Positions 42,598 through 51,310 of a stretch of DNA of 64,000 nt are shown piece by piece; the first letter of the stretch is position 1; every line of letters starts with the position of its first letter. The notes below the pieces were generated by a model. It did no database searches. It saw only the letters and a program-made list of their open reading frames with translations, and had not been told where the DNA came from. Position numbers and translations under genes: made by a program. The DNA is taken from contig NVUH01000004.1 in the NCBI GenBank assembly GCA_002401855.1, positions 30,314-94,313 on the forward strand. The letters are read 5' to 3'. This stretch comes from Hyphomicrobiales bacterium. GTDB lineage: Bacteria > Pseudomonadota > Alphaproteobacteria > Rhizobiales > OSC116.

Positions 42598-45275
42598 GAT
42601 GTTTTTCCTGTATTTTTTTGTTCGAGAATTTCGACATAACCTGCATCGCCATGCACCCGTACGCGATCGCCAGTTTTGATGATTTTGGTGGCATCGGGCA
42701 CGCCGACCACAGCGGGCAAACCATATTCGCGGGCGATCACTGAGCCATGGGTCATCAGGCCGCCAACCTCGGTAACGAGGCCTGCGGCATTGACAAATAG
42801 GGGTGTCCAGCCTGGGTCGGTAAAAGGTGCGATGAGAATCTCGCCTTTGTGCAGCACTTCACTTGCTGGGTCGGTGATGACTTTGGCGATGCCTTCGATG
42901 ATGCCTGCTGACACGGGGCTGCCGATGAGAGCGCCTTGGGGTGCGTGGCTATTGTCGATATTGGCTTTGAGAATTTCGCCACTTGAGGTGATGAGCCTTG
43001 GTGGGGTGAGTTTTTGATGATGATCAAAATCAGTTTTTCGTGATTGAATTTCGGCGTGGCTGATGTTGATTTTATTGGCCAGTAAATCCAATAACTCGGG
43101 CATTGAGATGAACCAAATGTCATCTGGGTGATTGAGTTTGTTTTGTGCCACTAAATATTGTGCGGTTTCGATGATATGTTGTTTGGACAGCGCCATAAAC
43201 CTGATCATTAGAAATTTGTGATGTTCGCGAAGCGGCACTAAATGATCCAATGTATATAATAACCGCTTGACGATAGGTTTGCGCAACCAGCCCATAAGCC
43301 CATGATTGGCGGCTTTGGTGATGTTTTGCACCGCTTGTAGATGCGCGGTGATGAGCTGCTGATAATGAACCCGATGGGCGGATTTTTTGGCGGAACTTAA
43401 AATGCCCATCACCATCAGCATGAGTGAGCTTGGGTCTTCTTGCCAACGTGGGCGGTAAATATCGATCTCGCTAACGGCGCGGCTGCCATATAGATGTAAA
43501 AATTCATTCCACACGGTGACGAAATCTTCGCCGCCTTCAACATTAGTGCATTGGGCGATTTTATCGGTGACGTTTGCATCGCTGAGGATGTGAGCTTTGA
43601 GGGCCTGGGAGGCTTGGGCGGCATCGGCTAGATCGCCAACCGCTAAATCCATTTCGGTGGTGACATTGCCGTTTAGGCCGCGGGTTAGGGCATCTAAATC
43701 TGGTTTATCTGCCCATTTTTTGGTGAGCTTTGCGGTGAGGAATATGCTGCCCATGCTGGCGATCAGCTCGGGCTTCCAGATGATGGCTTTATCTAGCATT
43801 TCGTTGGCGGATTTTACGATATGCGACATTTTATCAAATTGGTTTGGTGTGGCGGCCAGTTTTATCTCGAGCTGTTTTATATAATTATCTGAAAATTGGC
43901 TCATTTCTTGCGGTTTATTGGCGTATTTTTGCCAAAATAGGCGGTTTAACACGCTGCCGATAAACGGAATGGCGAATTTCAGCACGGTTTTGGTTGAAAC
44001 CTTTGACGGATTGCTGAAATTGGGGTTTTTTGCCTGCCATTGGATAAGGGCGGTGCTGACCAGATGATCGGCGCGGGACATGAGTCTGGGGAATATTTTT
44101 TTGGCGATTGGGTGTTTGAGTGGGCCTGAAATGTTGAAAAAGATGCGGCTGCCTGCATTGTGCATATGGGGGCATTCGATGTTGCCTTTATCCAACCCTA
44201 TTGGAATGAGGGTTTTGAAAAACGATATGGATAAAGGCGGCATGGCATCGGTCATCACTTGTAGATGGCCAAAGCTTAAAAATACATGTTGTTGGTCTTT
44301 TGGCCAGGCTTGCCCCTTATCAGGAATGGGGAATAATGAGGTGATGGGGCGGGATTGGGTGATGTAAAGCTCGCCATCGGCCATTGCCCATTCGATATCT
44401 TGGGGTTTGCCATAATGCGCTTCGATGCGGGCACCTAGCTCGCTGAGTTTGATGATTAAATCATCTGATAGGGTTTGGGTGTGGCGGTCATTTTGGTTTA
44501 GATTGATGGTTTCGACGCCGCCTTGTTTGAGTGGTTTGATGGCGATTTTTTTCTCGGCGATTTCTTTGGTGAGGATTTTGCCTGTTGGCTTATCGACTTT
44601 GTATAGATCGGCTGAAACTAGGCCTGAGACTAAGGCTTCACCCAAGCCGAAGCTGGCATCTATGCTGGTGATGTTGCGGTTGCCTGATATGGGATCGGCG
44701 GTGAACATGATGCCTGCTGATTCGGGTAAGATCATTTTTTGCACCACGACTGACAAGGCGACATCGGCATGTTCGAAGCCATTTTGCATGCGGTAGAGAA
44801 TGGCGCGGTCGGTGAATAGTGAGATGAAACATTCTTTGACGGCATCGAGCAGGGCTTGCTCGCCGATGATGTTGAGATAGGTATCTTGTTGGCCAGCGAA
44901 TGAGGCTTGTGGGAGGTCTTCGGCGGTGGCGCTGGAGCGCACGGCATAGGCGTGTTCGGCGCCCATTTCTTGCCATGCGGCGAGTGTGTGTTTGATGATT
45001 TTGGGCGGTAAAGGGTTTTTACGCAGGGTGGTGCGGATGATGTTGGCTTGGGTGGCTAGGCTTGTTAGGTCGTCCATATCGATATGTTTGGCGGCGCTGT
45101 ATATTGAAGCTTCTTCGGGCGCGACGAAAGCTTTATAGGCATGAGTGGTGACGCAGAAACCATTGGGGACGTTGATGTTGGCGGCGCGTAATACGCCGAG
45201 GTTTGCGCCTTTGCCGCCGACTAGGTTGATGTCTGATGCGGTAATTTGGGAAAATAGGCGGATGTATTTGGACAT
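42594..45275 (-). CDS. rph: Rifampicin phosphotransferase-like enzyme
   Basis: 893 residues with the three-part Rph plan. The N-terminal ATP-binding domain has VGGKGANLGVL near 19, NVPNGFCVTTHAYKAF near 35, AVRSSATAEDLPQASFAGQQ (20) near 110, and GLGEALVSGLVSADLY near 205. A central substrate-binding domain follows. The C-terminal phosphohistidine domain has H843 in GGLMTHGSVIAREYGLPAVV (20). The THGS/YGLPAVVG wording is of Rph rather than PEP synthase (TCHAAIIARELGIP). Rph inactivates rifamycins by phosphorylation. AAGGAGTG precedes the ATG. It follows a TetR gene whose stop shares a base with this start. Confidence 0.82.
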   Translation of the reverse strand: MSKYIRLFSQITASDINLVGGKGANLGVLRAANINVPNGFCVTTHAYKAFVAPEEASIYSAAKHIDMDDLTSLATQANIIRTTLRKNPLPPKIIKHTLAAWQEMGAEHAYAVRSSATAEDLPQASFAGQQDTYLNIIGEQALLDAVKECFISLFTDRAILYRMQNGFEHADVALSVVVQKMILPESAGIMFTADPISGNRNITSIDASFGLGEALVSGLVSADLYKVDKPTGKILTKEIAEKKIAIKPLKQGGVETINLNQNDRHTQTLSDDLIIKLSELGARIEAHYGKPQDIEWAMADGELYITQSRPITSLFPIPDKGQAWPKDQQHVFLSFGHLQVMTDAMPPLSISFFKTLIPIGLDKGNIECPHMHNAGSRIFFNISGPLKHPIAKKIFPRLMSRADHLVSTALIQWQAKNPNFSNPSKVSTKTVLKFAIPFIGSVLNRLFWQKYANKPQEMSQFSDNYIKQLEIKLAATPNQFDKMSHIVKSANEMLDKAIIWKPELIASMGSIFLTAKLTKKWADKPDLDALTRGLNGNVTTEMDLAVGDLADAAQASQALKAHILSDANVTDKIAQCTNVEGGEDFVTVWNEFLHLYGSRAVSEIDIYRPRWQEDPSSLMLMVMGILSSAKKSAHRVHYQQLITAHLQAVQNITKAANHGLMGWLRKPIVKRLLYTLDHLVPLREHHKFLMIRFMALSKQHIIETAQYLVAQNKLNHPDDIWFISMPELLDLLANKINISHAEIQSRKTDFDHHQKLTPPRLITSSGEILKANIDNSHAPQGALIGSPVSAGIIEGIAKVITDPASEVLHKGEILIAPFTDPGWTPLFVNAAGLVTEVGGLMTHGSVIAREYGLPAVVGVPDATKIIKTGDRVRVHGDAGYVEILEQKNTGKTS

Positions 45276-46030
45276 TATTTTTTCACTCCTTGGCAGAAGA
45301 TTTGGGTGATGAGTTTGGCATCGCGTTCGATGTTTAATTCGCGGTTTAAATTGAGGGGGGCAGTGAGGGCGAATTGGATGAGTTGACCCATGAGGCTGGC
45401 GACTAAATCTTCGACTTTAATGTCGGTGCGGATTTGGTTTTGGGCTTGAAGTTGGTGCAGGTATTTGGCGATTAGTTCGAATGTCGAGGTGGAGGCATCG
45501 CGGATGTTGCTGATATATTTGCGTTCGTTGGGATTGCCAAAGAATAGGATTTTGACGATGTCTTTATTCTGGTGAATGAAGCTGAGCATGGTTTTAACTA
45601 GGCTGTTGATGCCCTCCTCCACTGATAAAGCCGCTGCTAGATCGAACTCGCTGGCTGAAACACCGGCTTTTATTTGGGTGGTGAAGGCGCGGAGGAGATT
45701 TTCCTTTTCGGCATAATGGCGGTAGAGGGTGGCGATACCTAGGCCTGCTTCGGTGGCGATTTGCTCCATGGTGCAATTGATGAAACCTTGCTCGGCGACC
45801 ACTTTGCGGGTGGCTTGCATGATGCGGGTTTTGATGTCTGACTGCTCGGCTAGGTTGATGAGGCCTTGTTGGTTGAGGCTGTTGAGGAGGGCTTGTTTGC
45901 TGCCGATGCGGCGGTATAGGGTGGCGCGGGAGGTTTGGGATTTTTGGCTGAGCTGGTCTAGGGTGAAATCTGGGCCGTGTTGGGTGAAGAGGGTGATGGC
46001 GGCGGTGTTGATTTTGTTTGTTGGGTTCAT
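45275..46030 (-). CDS. TetR-family regulator with two tandem HTH domains
   Basis: 251 residues. Two TetR-type N-terminal helix-turn-helix domains are visible in series: about residues 6-50 (FTLDQLSQKSQTSRATLYRR) and about 60-106 (FINCTMEQIATEAGLGIATL then YRHYAEKENLL). A helical ligand domain follows. The start is ATG 46030. A longer frame to 46093 consists of GATAC-rich repeats that look like an operator rather than coding sequence. It overlaps rph, so it should control rph and the permease as well as itself. Confidence 0.85.
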   Translation of the reverse strand: MNPTNKINTAAITLFTQHGPDFTLDQLSQKSQTSRATLYRRIGSKQALLNSLNQQGLINLAEQSDIKTRIMQATRKVVAEQGFINCTMEQIATEAGLGIATLYRHYAEKENLLRAFTTQIKAGVSASEFDLAAALSVEEGINSLVKTMLSFIHQNKDIVKILFFGNPNERKYISNIRDASTSTFELIAKYLHQLQAQNQIRTDIKVEDLVASLMGQLIQFALTAPLNLNRELNIERDAKLITQIFCQGVKK

Positions 46031-46043
46031 GGTTTTGGCTCTG

Positions 46044-46082
46044 GTATGATACGGGTGATTGTTGTATCTATCATATCGTATC
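46044..46082. promoter_or_regulatory. Candidate autoregulatory operator of the tetR-rph unit
   Basis: GTATGATAC (46044-46052) is an inverted repeat around a central G. GTATCTATCATATCGTATC (46064-46082) repeats GTATC twice. These related half-sites sit 14-52 bases before the tetR start, where a TetR repressor usually binds. Confidence 0.55.
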
Positions 46083-46121
46083 AGTGATGTCAAGGAGTGG
46101 GAGTGATGCTAGGGTGCGCTG

Positions 46122-46327
46122 CTGTTAATGCTCTGGAAGTTTGCTTTATGTTGGGCACTGCACCCCAAGGGCACTTTGTCGCTTCGCTCGGGCGCGCTCG
46201 TTCGCTCCGCTCTCTAGCTTAAGCCACTCGGCCGCTGATGGGACGTTTGTTCACCACCCAACCTAACCTCATTATGCTAAGTTAGCTGGAGTTTGGCGAA
46301 GCTCCGAGTATTGGTGCCATATAGTTT
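46122..46327 (-). repeat. Intergenic structured repeat element, copy B
   Basis: Partner of copy A (34512-34709). Same orientation and order of conserved blocks: on the minus strand CTATATGG, AATGAGGTTAGGTTGGGTGG, ATCAGCGGCCGAGTGGCTTA, then a divergent GC-rich middle (GAGCGAAGCG-type palindromes), and ACTTCCAGAGCAT. Stems can form at the same places (GGAG/CTCC, CTAAC/GTTAG), although the middle hairpins differ from copy A. It lies between the kef-MATE terminator and the tetR operator. Confidence 0.65.
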
Positions 46328-46344
46328 ACTCGTTGTGCTTTTCA

Positions 46345-46375
46345 TGGAAAAAAAGTCCTCGCCCGTAGGGTGAGG
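46345..46375 (-). terminator. Rho-independent terminator of the kef-MATE operon
   Basis: On the minus strand CCTCACCC and GGGCGAGG pair (one mismatch) over a three-base loop, followed by ACTTTTTTT. It lies about 115 bases after the MATE stop. A second, shorter hairpin CGAACG/CGTTCG with TTTTTT lies directly at the stop (46463-46499). Confidence 0.65.
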
Positions 46376-46488
46376 CAAGCGCGACTGCGCGTCGCCGTTA
46401 GGCGTGGCTAGGCTAGAGAACGGAGTGAACGCACGCAGTGCTTATAGAGAGCAAAGCGAACGATAAAAAAGAGGCGAAGCCGAACGTA

Positions 46489-47883
46489 TTAATGCGTTCG
46501 GTTATGGACGGTGTGCAGGCGTTGGTGTTGTTGGAATTCGGTGGGTTTTTGGGTGCCGCCGCCTTGGTTCATGACTTTGATGGTTAGCCATAGGGCGATG
46601 ATGGCGAAAACTAGGGCGCCGAGGGCTTGGCCTAGTAGGACGCCTGTTGCGCCCCATAAGCTGGCGCCAATGAGGATGAAGGGGAGTGTGCCTAAGGTGT
46701 TTTTTCCCCAGTTGACGTAAGTTGAATAGATGGGGTGGCCTAGATTGTTGAAGCAGGCGTTGGCGATGAAAATGACGCCGTTGAAGAAGAAAGCTAGGGC
46801 TAAGATGCCGCAGAATAGGATGACTAGTTCGGCGGCTATGCCTGTTGCGCCGAATAGGGCGATGATGTAATCGCGGGTGAAATAGAGGATGATGGCGACG
46901 AGGATGATGTAGACGAAAGTGAATTTGATGGCATCGATGAAGGCGGTGCGGACGCGTGCCATGTTGCCTGCGCCGAAATTTTGACCAACGATGGGGCCGA
47001 TTGCGCCTGACAGGGCGAAAACCACTGAGAATGCGACTGGGGTCATGCGGCCGATGATGGCCATGCCTGCGACGGCATCGGTGCCGAATTTGGCCATTTC
47101 GCGCATCATAATGGCGCTGCCGACGGGGGTGGCGATGTTGGCCAGAATGGCTGGAATGAGGATGGCGGTAATGGGTTTGAGGTGGCGAGCGAGTGATGCT
47201 AAATTAATGCGGGCGATGGCGTTGTGGGTTTTGACGAGCAATAACATGGTGATGGCTACCATGGTGATGCGGGCGGCAACTGAGGCCATGGCTGCGCCTT
47301 CTAGGCCGAAATCTAGGGTGAAAATGAGTAGCGGGTCGAGCATTGCGTTGACTGCGCCGCCTGCCAATGTGACATACATGGAGCGTTTGGCATCGCCATA
47401 AGAGCGCAAAACTGCCATGCCAATGAAGGCGATGGAAGCGAGCGGCATGGTGGGTAAAATGATGCTTATGTAGCTGGTGGCAAGGGTTTTCACTTCGCCC
47501 TCAGCGCCTAATAGGCTTAGGATTGGGTCGAGAAAGTAGAAAGCTGCGGCTAGGATGAACAGGCAAAATATAAAGCCGATGAGCATGACGCTGGTGGCAT
47601 ATTCGCGGGCTTCGGATTTTTGTTCGGCGCCTAGTGATTTGGCAACCAATGTGCCTGCGGCAATTGATAGCCCCATATTGATGCTGTTGGTGAAGAATAG
47701 GATGATGCCTGCATAGCCGACAGCCGCCGCTAGTGAGGCATTGCCCAGCAAGGAGATGAATAAAAGATCAACAAAATCAACTATGAAAATGGCCATGATG
47801 CCGACACTTGAAGTGAGTGACATGACCGCTACATGGCGCATGAGACTGCCTGTAACAAATTGAGCAGAGGATTTATCAGCCAT
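46489..47883 (-). CDS. MATE-family multidrug efflux protein
   Basis: 464 residues with twelve hydrophobic helices in two six-helix halves. Family sequence includes ITSSVG-like start (VMSLTSSVGIMAIFIVDFVD), GNASLAAAVGYAG near 47, GALWPxx-like breaks, and ALSGAIGPIVGQNFGAG near 285. MATE proteins export drugs or cations using Na+ or H+. Its ATG overlaps the kefC stop by one base (TAATG), so it is translated with the potassium efflux system. The C-terminus ends in a short His-containing tail. Confidence 0.9.
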   Translation of the reverse strand: MADKSSAQFVTGSLMRHVAVMSLTSSVGIMAIFIVDFVDLLFISLLGNASLAAAVGYAGIILFFTNSINMGLSIAAGTLVAKSLGAEQKSEAREYATSVMLIGFIFCLFILAAAFYFLDPILSLLGAEGEVKTLATSYISIILPTMPLASIAFIGMAVLRSYGDAKRSMYVTLAGGAVNAMLDPLLIFTLDFGLEGAAMASVAARITMVAITMLLLVKTHNAIARINLASLARHLKPITAILIPAILANIATPVGSAIMMREMAKFGTDAVAGMAIIGRMTPVAFSVVFALSGAIGPIVGQNFGAGNMARVRTAFIDAIKFTFVYIILVAIILYFTRDYIIALFGATGIAAELVILFCGILALAFFFNGVIFIANACFNNLGHPIYSTYVNWGKNTLGTLPFILIGASLWGATGVLLGQALGALVFAIIALWLTIKVMNQGGGTQKPTEFQQHQRLHTVHNRTH

Positions 47884-49766
47884 TAACTGCTCGCTTTATC
47901 AGGTGTGGTGGGTGAGGCATCTTGTAGGTCTTCATGCAGCTCACCTTGGTCTTCTGCCATCAGCTCATTAAGTTGCGACGAAAGGTTTTTGGCCAGAGCG
48001 ATCAGTTCGGGATTGTCGAAATTGCTCACGTCATCCTTCCACACTGCGGCCATTTCGCGGACTGAATTGCGGTCATGGGCGACAAATTTATCCATATTTT
48101 TTTGCGCTTTATTATGCGGCATGCCCAAGGCTTCTAGTGCATAACGTGAGGCTCTGACGCTGGAATCGAAAGTTTCGCGGATGATGTCATGGGCGCCTGC
48201 GCGGTATAATTTATAGACTTCACTACGGTCTTTGGCGCGGGCGATGATGTGTAGATTGGGGCATTCATGATGGGCGTGTTTGACCATTTTTATGGCGCCT
48301 TCGGGATCATCAATTGCCACCACTAGTAATTTTGCTTCGCGAATGCCTGCGGCTTCAAGCAGGTCTGGGCGGGTGGCATCGCCGTAGAATACTTGTACTC
48401 CAAAGCGTCGCATACCGTCGATATTTTCGGCATTTTGATCGATGACCACAGTTTTATGACCGTTGGCCAACATAGTGCGGTTGATGATTTGGCCGAAGCG
48501 GCCATGGCCTGCGATGATGATTAAGCCTTGCTCGGTAATCTCATCGTCTTGCTTGCCTTGTTTTTTATTGGCGATTGGCAGCACGATTTTATCGAACAGA
48601 ATGAACAATATAGGGGTGAGCATCATTGACATGGCGACGACTAGCAATAATGTATCGGCCAGATCGGGCGGGATGACGGCATTTTGCACGGTGAATGACA
48701 GGAGAACGAAGCCGAATTCGCCAGCTTGGGCGAGGCAGAGGGCAAACAGCCATTTATCGGTAAGGCGCATTTTGGCGACGAAGGCGATGATGAGCAACAC
48801 TAGGGATTTTAGTGCCATCAGGCCAACGGTTAGGCCGAGAATAAGCAGGAAATCATCGAACAAAAGACCGAAATTAATGCCTGCACCGACGGTGATAAAG
48901 AATAGGCCGAGTAGCAAGCCTTTGAAGGGTTCGATGTCGCTTTCAAGCTCGTGTCGGAACTCGCTATTGGCGAGGACTACACCGGCTAAAAATGTGCCTA
49001 AAGCGGGGGACAGGCCGACCATGGTCATCAGGATGGCAATGCCGATGACTAATAATAAAGCGGCGGCGGTGAACACTTCGCGCAATTTTGCGGTGGCGAT
49101 GAAGCGGAATATCGGCCGTGATAAATAATGCCCGCCAACCACAACAATGGCAATGGCGGCGAAGGTAACTAAAGTAACTTGCCAACCTGCCAAGCCTTCG
49201 ACCAGACTATATGTGGCGTGGCCATCTGTATGGTCGGCGGTTTGCATTAGCTCTGGCAAGGCAAGTAGCGGGATGAGCGCCAACATGGGGATGACGGCGA
49301 TGTCTTGGAATAGCAGAACAGAAAAACTGTTTTGGCCGCCGTCGCCTTTCATGAGGTTTTTTTCGTTTAGGGTTTGCAGGACAATGGCGGTTGAGGAGAG
49401 TGAGAATACTAAACCGACTGCCAATGCCACGCTCCATGACAGGCCGAACCACATGCCGATGGCCATGACCAAAGCGGCGGTGCCCATGACTTGGAAACTG
49501 CCTAAGCCGAGTAATTTATGGCGCATTGCCCATAGGGTTTTGGGGTCTAGTTCTAGGCCGACTAGAAATAGCATCATCACCACGCCGAACTCGGCGAAAT
49601 GTTGGATGTCTTGGGTTTCTGAGCCGACTAGGCCAGTGGCGGGGCCAATGATGATGCCTGCGATGAGATAGCCTAAAACTGAGCCTAGACCTAGGCGTTT
49701 GGCAATTGGCACGGCGATGACGGCGGCGCATAAATAGATGAAGGCTTGAAGCAAAAGACTGGTCAT
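47883..49766 (-). CDS. kefC: Glutathione-regulated-type K+/H+ antiporter KefB/KefC
   Basis: 627 residues. The membrane part (about 1-390) is a CPA2 antiporter with GYLIAGIIIGPATGLVGSE near 33 and LFFITVGAGINFGLL near 278. A cytoplasmic RCK/TrkA-N Rossmann domain starts near residue 413 (IIIAGHGRFGQIINRTMLA) and continues with YGDATRPDLLEAAGI. Start overlaps the kefF-like stop (ATGA). Kef antiporters acidify the cytoplasm in response to electrophile-glutathione adducts. Confidence 0.92.
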   Translation of the reverse strand: MTSLLLQAFIYLCAAVIAVPIAKRLGLGSVLGYLIAGIIIGPATGLVGSETQDIQHFAEFGVVMMLFLVGLELDPKTLWAMRHKLLGLGSFQVMGTAALVMAIGMWFGLSWSVALAVGLVFSLSSTAIVLQTLNEKNLMKGDGGQNSFSVLLFQDIAVIPMLALIPLLALPELMQTADHTDGHATYSLVEGLAGWQVTLVTFAAIAIVVVGGHYLSRPIFRFIATAKLREVFTAAALLLVIGIAILMTMVGLSPALGTFLAGVVLANSEFRHELESDIEPFKGLLLGLFFITVGAGINFGLLFDDFLLILGLTVGLMALKSLVLLIIAFVAKMRLTDKWLFALCLAQAGEFGFVLLSFTVQNAVIPPDLADTLLLVVAMSMMLTPILFILFDKIVLPIANKKQGKQDDEITEQGLIIIAGHGRFGQIINRTMLANGHKTVVIDQNAENIDGMRRFGVQVFYGDATRPDLLEAAGIREAKLLVVAIDDPEGAIKMVKHAHHECPNLHIIARAKDRSEVYKLYRAGAHDIIRETFDSSVRASRYALEALGMPHNKAQKNMDKFVAHDRNSVREMAAVWKDDVSNFDNPELIALAKNLSSQLNELMAEDQGELHEDLQDASPTTPDKASS

Positions 49767-50383
49767 AATGATTTTTTCTGCGATAGAGGTAGGGACAATA
49801 TATTCAGAGATTCTAATGATTGAACCTCGGCATACTCTAGCATTTGAGTGGACAAAGCAATGAGTAATTCGGCGTATAAAACCGCATGCTGTTTTATCTC
49901 TGGAGTCGTTGGATCATGCGGGGCGTCATAGAGCAAAAAAGGCGGTAATATTTTTAATTTACAATATTGGAAGGTTTGCTCGAACGGGCATAAAATGGTG
50001 GGCAAGGAGCGGCCAGCGGCTAAAAACTCTTGTTGGTCGACACCTGCGGTAACGGCGCAGAAAAACATTTTATCGGTAAGGATGTTTACTTTGGAGCCAT
50101 AATTAACGCCATGTTGTAGCACCACATCTTGCCATTCTTTAAGCAAAGCAGGTGATGAATACCAATAGAGGGGGAATTGGAAAATGAGAATATCATGTGC
50201 GGCCAGCAGCTGTTGCTCGGCTTTTATGTCGATTTTAAAATCTGGATATTTTGCATATAGATCGACAATCGTGACATTTTCGACTTGTTGTGCGGCTTTG
50301 ATCATCGCCAGATTGGCGGTTGAGCCAGAGGAGTTGGGGTGGGCATAGATGATTAGGGGTTTTTGCGGATTTTTTGCGCTCAT
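49763..50383 (-). CDS. kefF: KefF/KefG-like NAD(P)H oxidoreductase
   Basis: 206 residues of the flavodoxin-like NAD(P)H quinone reductase family. Visible blocks: IIYAHPNSSGSTAN near residue 11, IFQFPLYWYSSPALLKEWQD (20) near 65, and VTAGVDQQEF near 110. Its coupling to kefC identifies it as the ancillary subunit activating the antiporter. KefF versus KefG cannot be separated here. Confidence 0.88.
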   Translation of the reverse strand: MSAKNPQKPLIIYAHPNSSGSTANLAMIKAAQQVENVTIVDLYAKYPDFKIDIKAEQQLLAAHDILIFQFPLYWYSSPALLKEWQDVVLQHGVNYGSKVNILTDKMFFCAVTAGVDQQEFLAAGRSLPTILCPFEQTFQYCKLKILPPFLLYDAPHDPTTPEIKQHAVLYAELLIALSTQMLEYAEVQSLESLNILSLPLSQKKSL

Positions 50384-50404
50384 TCGTATTGCCCATCGAT
50401 TCGA

Positions 50405-51226
50405 TTAGCTGATATTATTCTGTATTTTGGTTCTTTTGTCCATATGTGCTTCGAGGCCGCGCAGTGCAAGGCTGAGACTGATGGTCATGACCAAGTAAAT
50501 GAATGTGACCACATTATAAGTTTCGTAAAACCTGAATGTGCCTGAAGCGTAGAGCTTGCCCATTTGGGTGATATCGGCCACGCCGAGCACCGAAACCAAG
50601 GCGCTGTCTTTGACCATAGCGATGAAATCATTGCCCAACGGCGGCATGATGGTTTTAAAGGCTTGCGGCATGGTGATTTTGTAAAACACGGCGAAACGGC
50701 TGAGGCCAAGCGTGTTTGCAGCTTCATATTGGCCGATGTCGACGCTTTGAAAGCCGGCTCGGAACACTTCGGCAATATAGGCGCTATAGCTGATCATTAA
50801 AGCCAGAATTGCTCGCCAAATCATCGGGAAATCGCGGATGGCGAATTTATCGACCCAGCCCCATTGCTGTGGATAGGTGAAGATAAAATTGGCTAGATCT
50901 ATCAACATTGGGGTGCCGACAAAGGCGAAATAGAACAGCAAAACCAGCATGGGGATACCGCGCACCAGCTCGACGTAAAAACGGCATATCTGGCGGATGA
51001 CATTCCACTGGCTATTCATGCCGATGGCTAAAATAAGGCCTAGAAGGCAGGAGAATGTGAAGCCGATGAGGGTGACATATATGGTGATGCCGACACCTTG
51101 CGCCACGCGGTTAAACACCACGTTATAAATTTCATAATTATAGATTATGAAAACCATGGCGATGAAAAGCACGGCAAGTGCGGCAAGCCAATAGGGGAAT
51201 GTGGAAGAAGGTTTACGTGGATTCAT
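50405..51226 (-). CDS. Polar amino-acid ABC transporter permease
   Basis: 273 residues with five or six helices and the HisM/GlnP-type EAA loop (YEAANTLGLSRFAVFYKITM, 20 residues, near 183). The domain starts at about residue 30 (GVGITIYVTLIGFTFSC). It follows the binding-protein gene by 77 bases. No ATPase gene is adjacent, so the complete importer must use an ATPase from elsewhere. Confidence 0.9.
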   Translation of the reverse strand: MNPRKPSSTFPYWLAALAVLFIAMVFIIYNYEIYNVVFNRVAQGVGITIYVTLIGFTFSCLLGLILAIGMNSQWNVIRQICRFYVELVRGIPMLVLLFYFAFVGTPMLIDLANFIFTYPQQWGWVDKFAIRDFPMIWRAILALMISYSAYIAEVFRAGFQSVDIGQYEAANTLGLSRFAVFYKITMPQAFKTIMPPLGNDFIAMVKDSALVSVLGVADITQMGKLYASGTFRFYETYNVVTFIYLVMTISLSLALRGLEAHMDKRTKIQNNIS

Positions 51227-51253
51227 TGAGGTCTAAGATGCATTGAGGTCTAA
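51224..51253. repeat. 13-bp direct repeat around the permease start
   Basis: CATTGAGGTCTAA occurs at 51224-51236 and 51241-51253, period 17. On the minus strand each copy ends in ATG; the second (51226) is the permease start, the first opens a six-codon frame (M-H-L-R-P-Q-stop) whose stop overlaps that ATG. Recent local duplication. Confidence 0.8.
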
Positions 51254-51279
51254 ATTTGCGAAATTATATACGGGATGGA

Positions 51280-51310
51280 AGACCACCCCGTATATTTATT
51301 ATATTATTGG
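51280..51310 (-). other. Hairpin between binding-protein and permease genes
   Basis: ATATACGGG pairs with CCCGTATAT around a 12-base loop in the 77-base spacer. It is a typical place for a partial terminator or mRNA end protector giving more binding protein than permease. The T-run is weak. Exact ends are approximate. Confidence 0.5.

Larger units (their letters stand above)
46031..46488. other. Region between the MATE gene and tetR: operator, repeat B, terminator hairpins
   Basis: About 458 gene-free bases. From left: GTAT/ATAC operator motifs, repeat copy B, a minus-strand terminator hairpin, then further short palindromes (GCGAC/GTCGC near 46380, CCGAACG/CGTTCGG near 46479) of unknown meaning. 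Confidence 0.6.

Noticed and set aside
46031..46093. N-terminal extension of the TetR protein
   Set aside because: The extra 21 codons consist of the GATAC/GTATC repeats that look like an operator; relatives start near the helix-turn-helix.
48463..49671. Long plus-strand open frames opposite kefC
   Set aside because: Composition is that of antisense shadow frames; kefC on the minus strand has full family conservation throughout.
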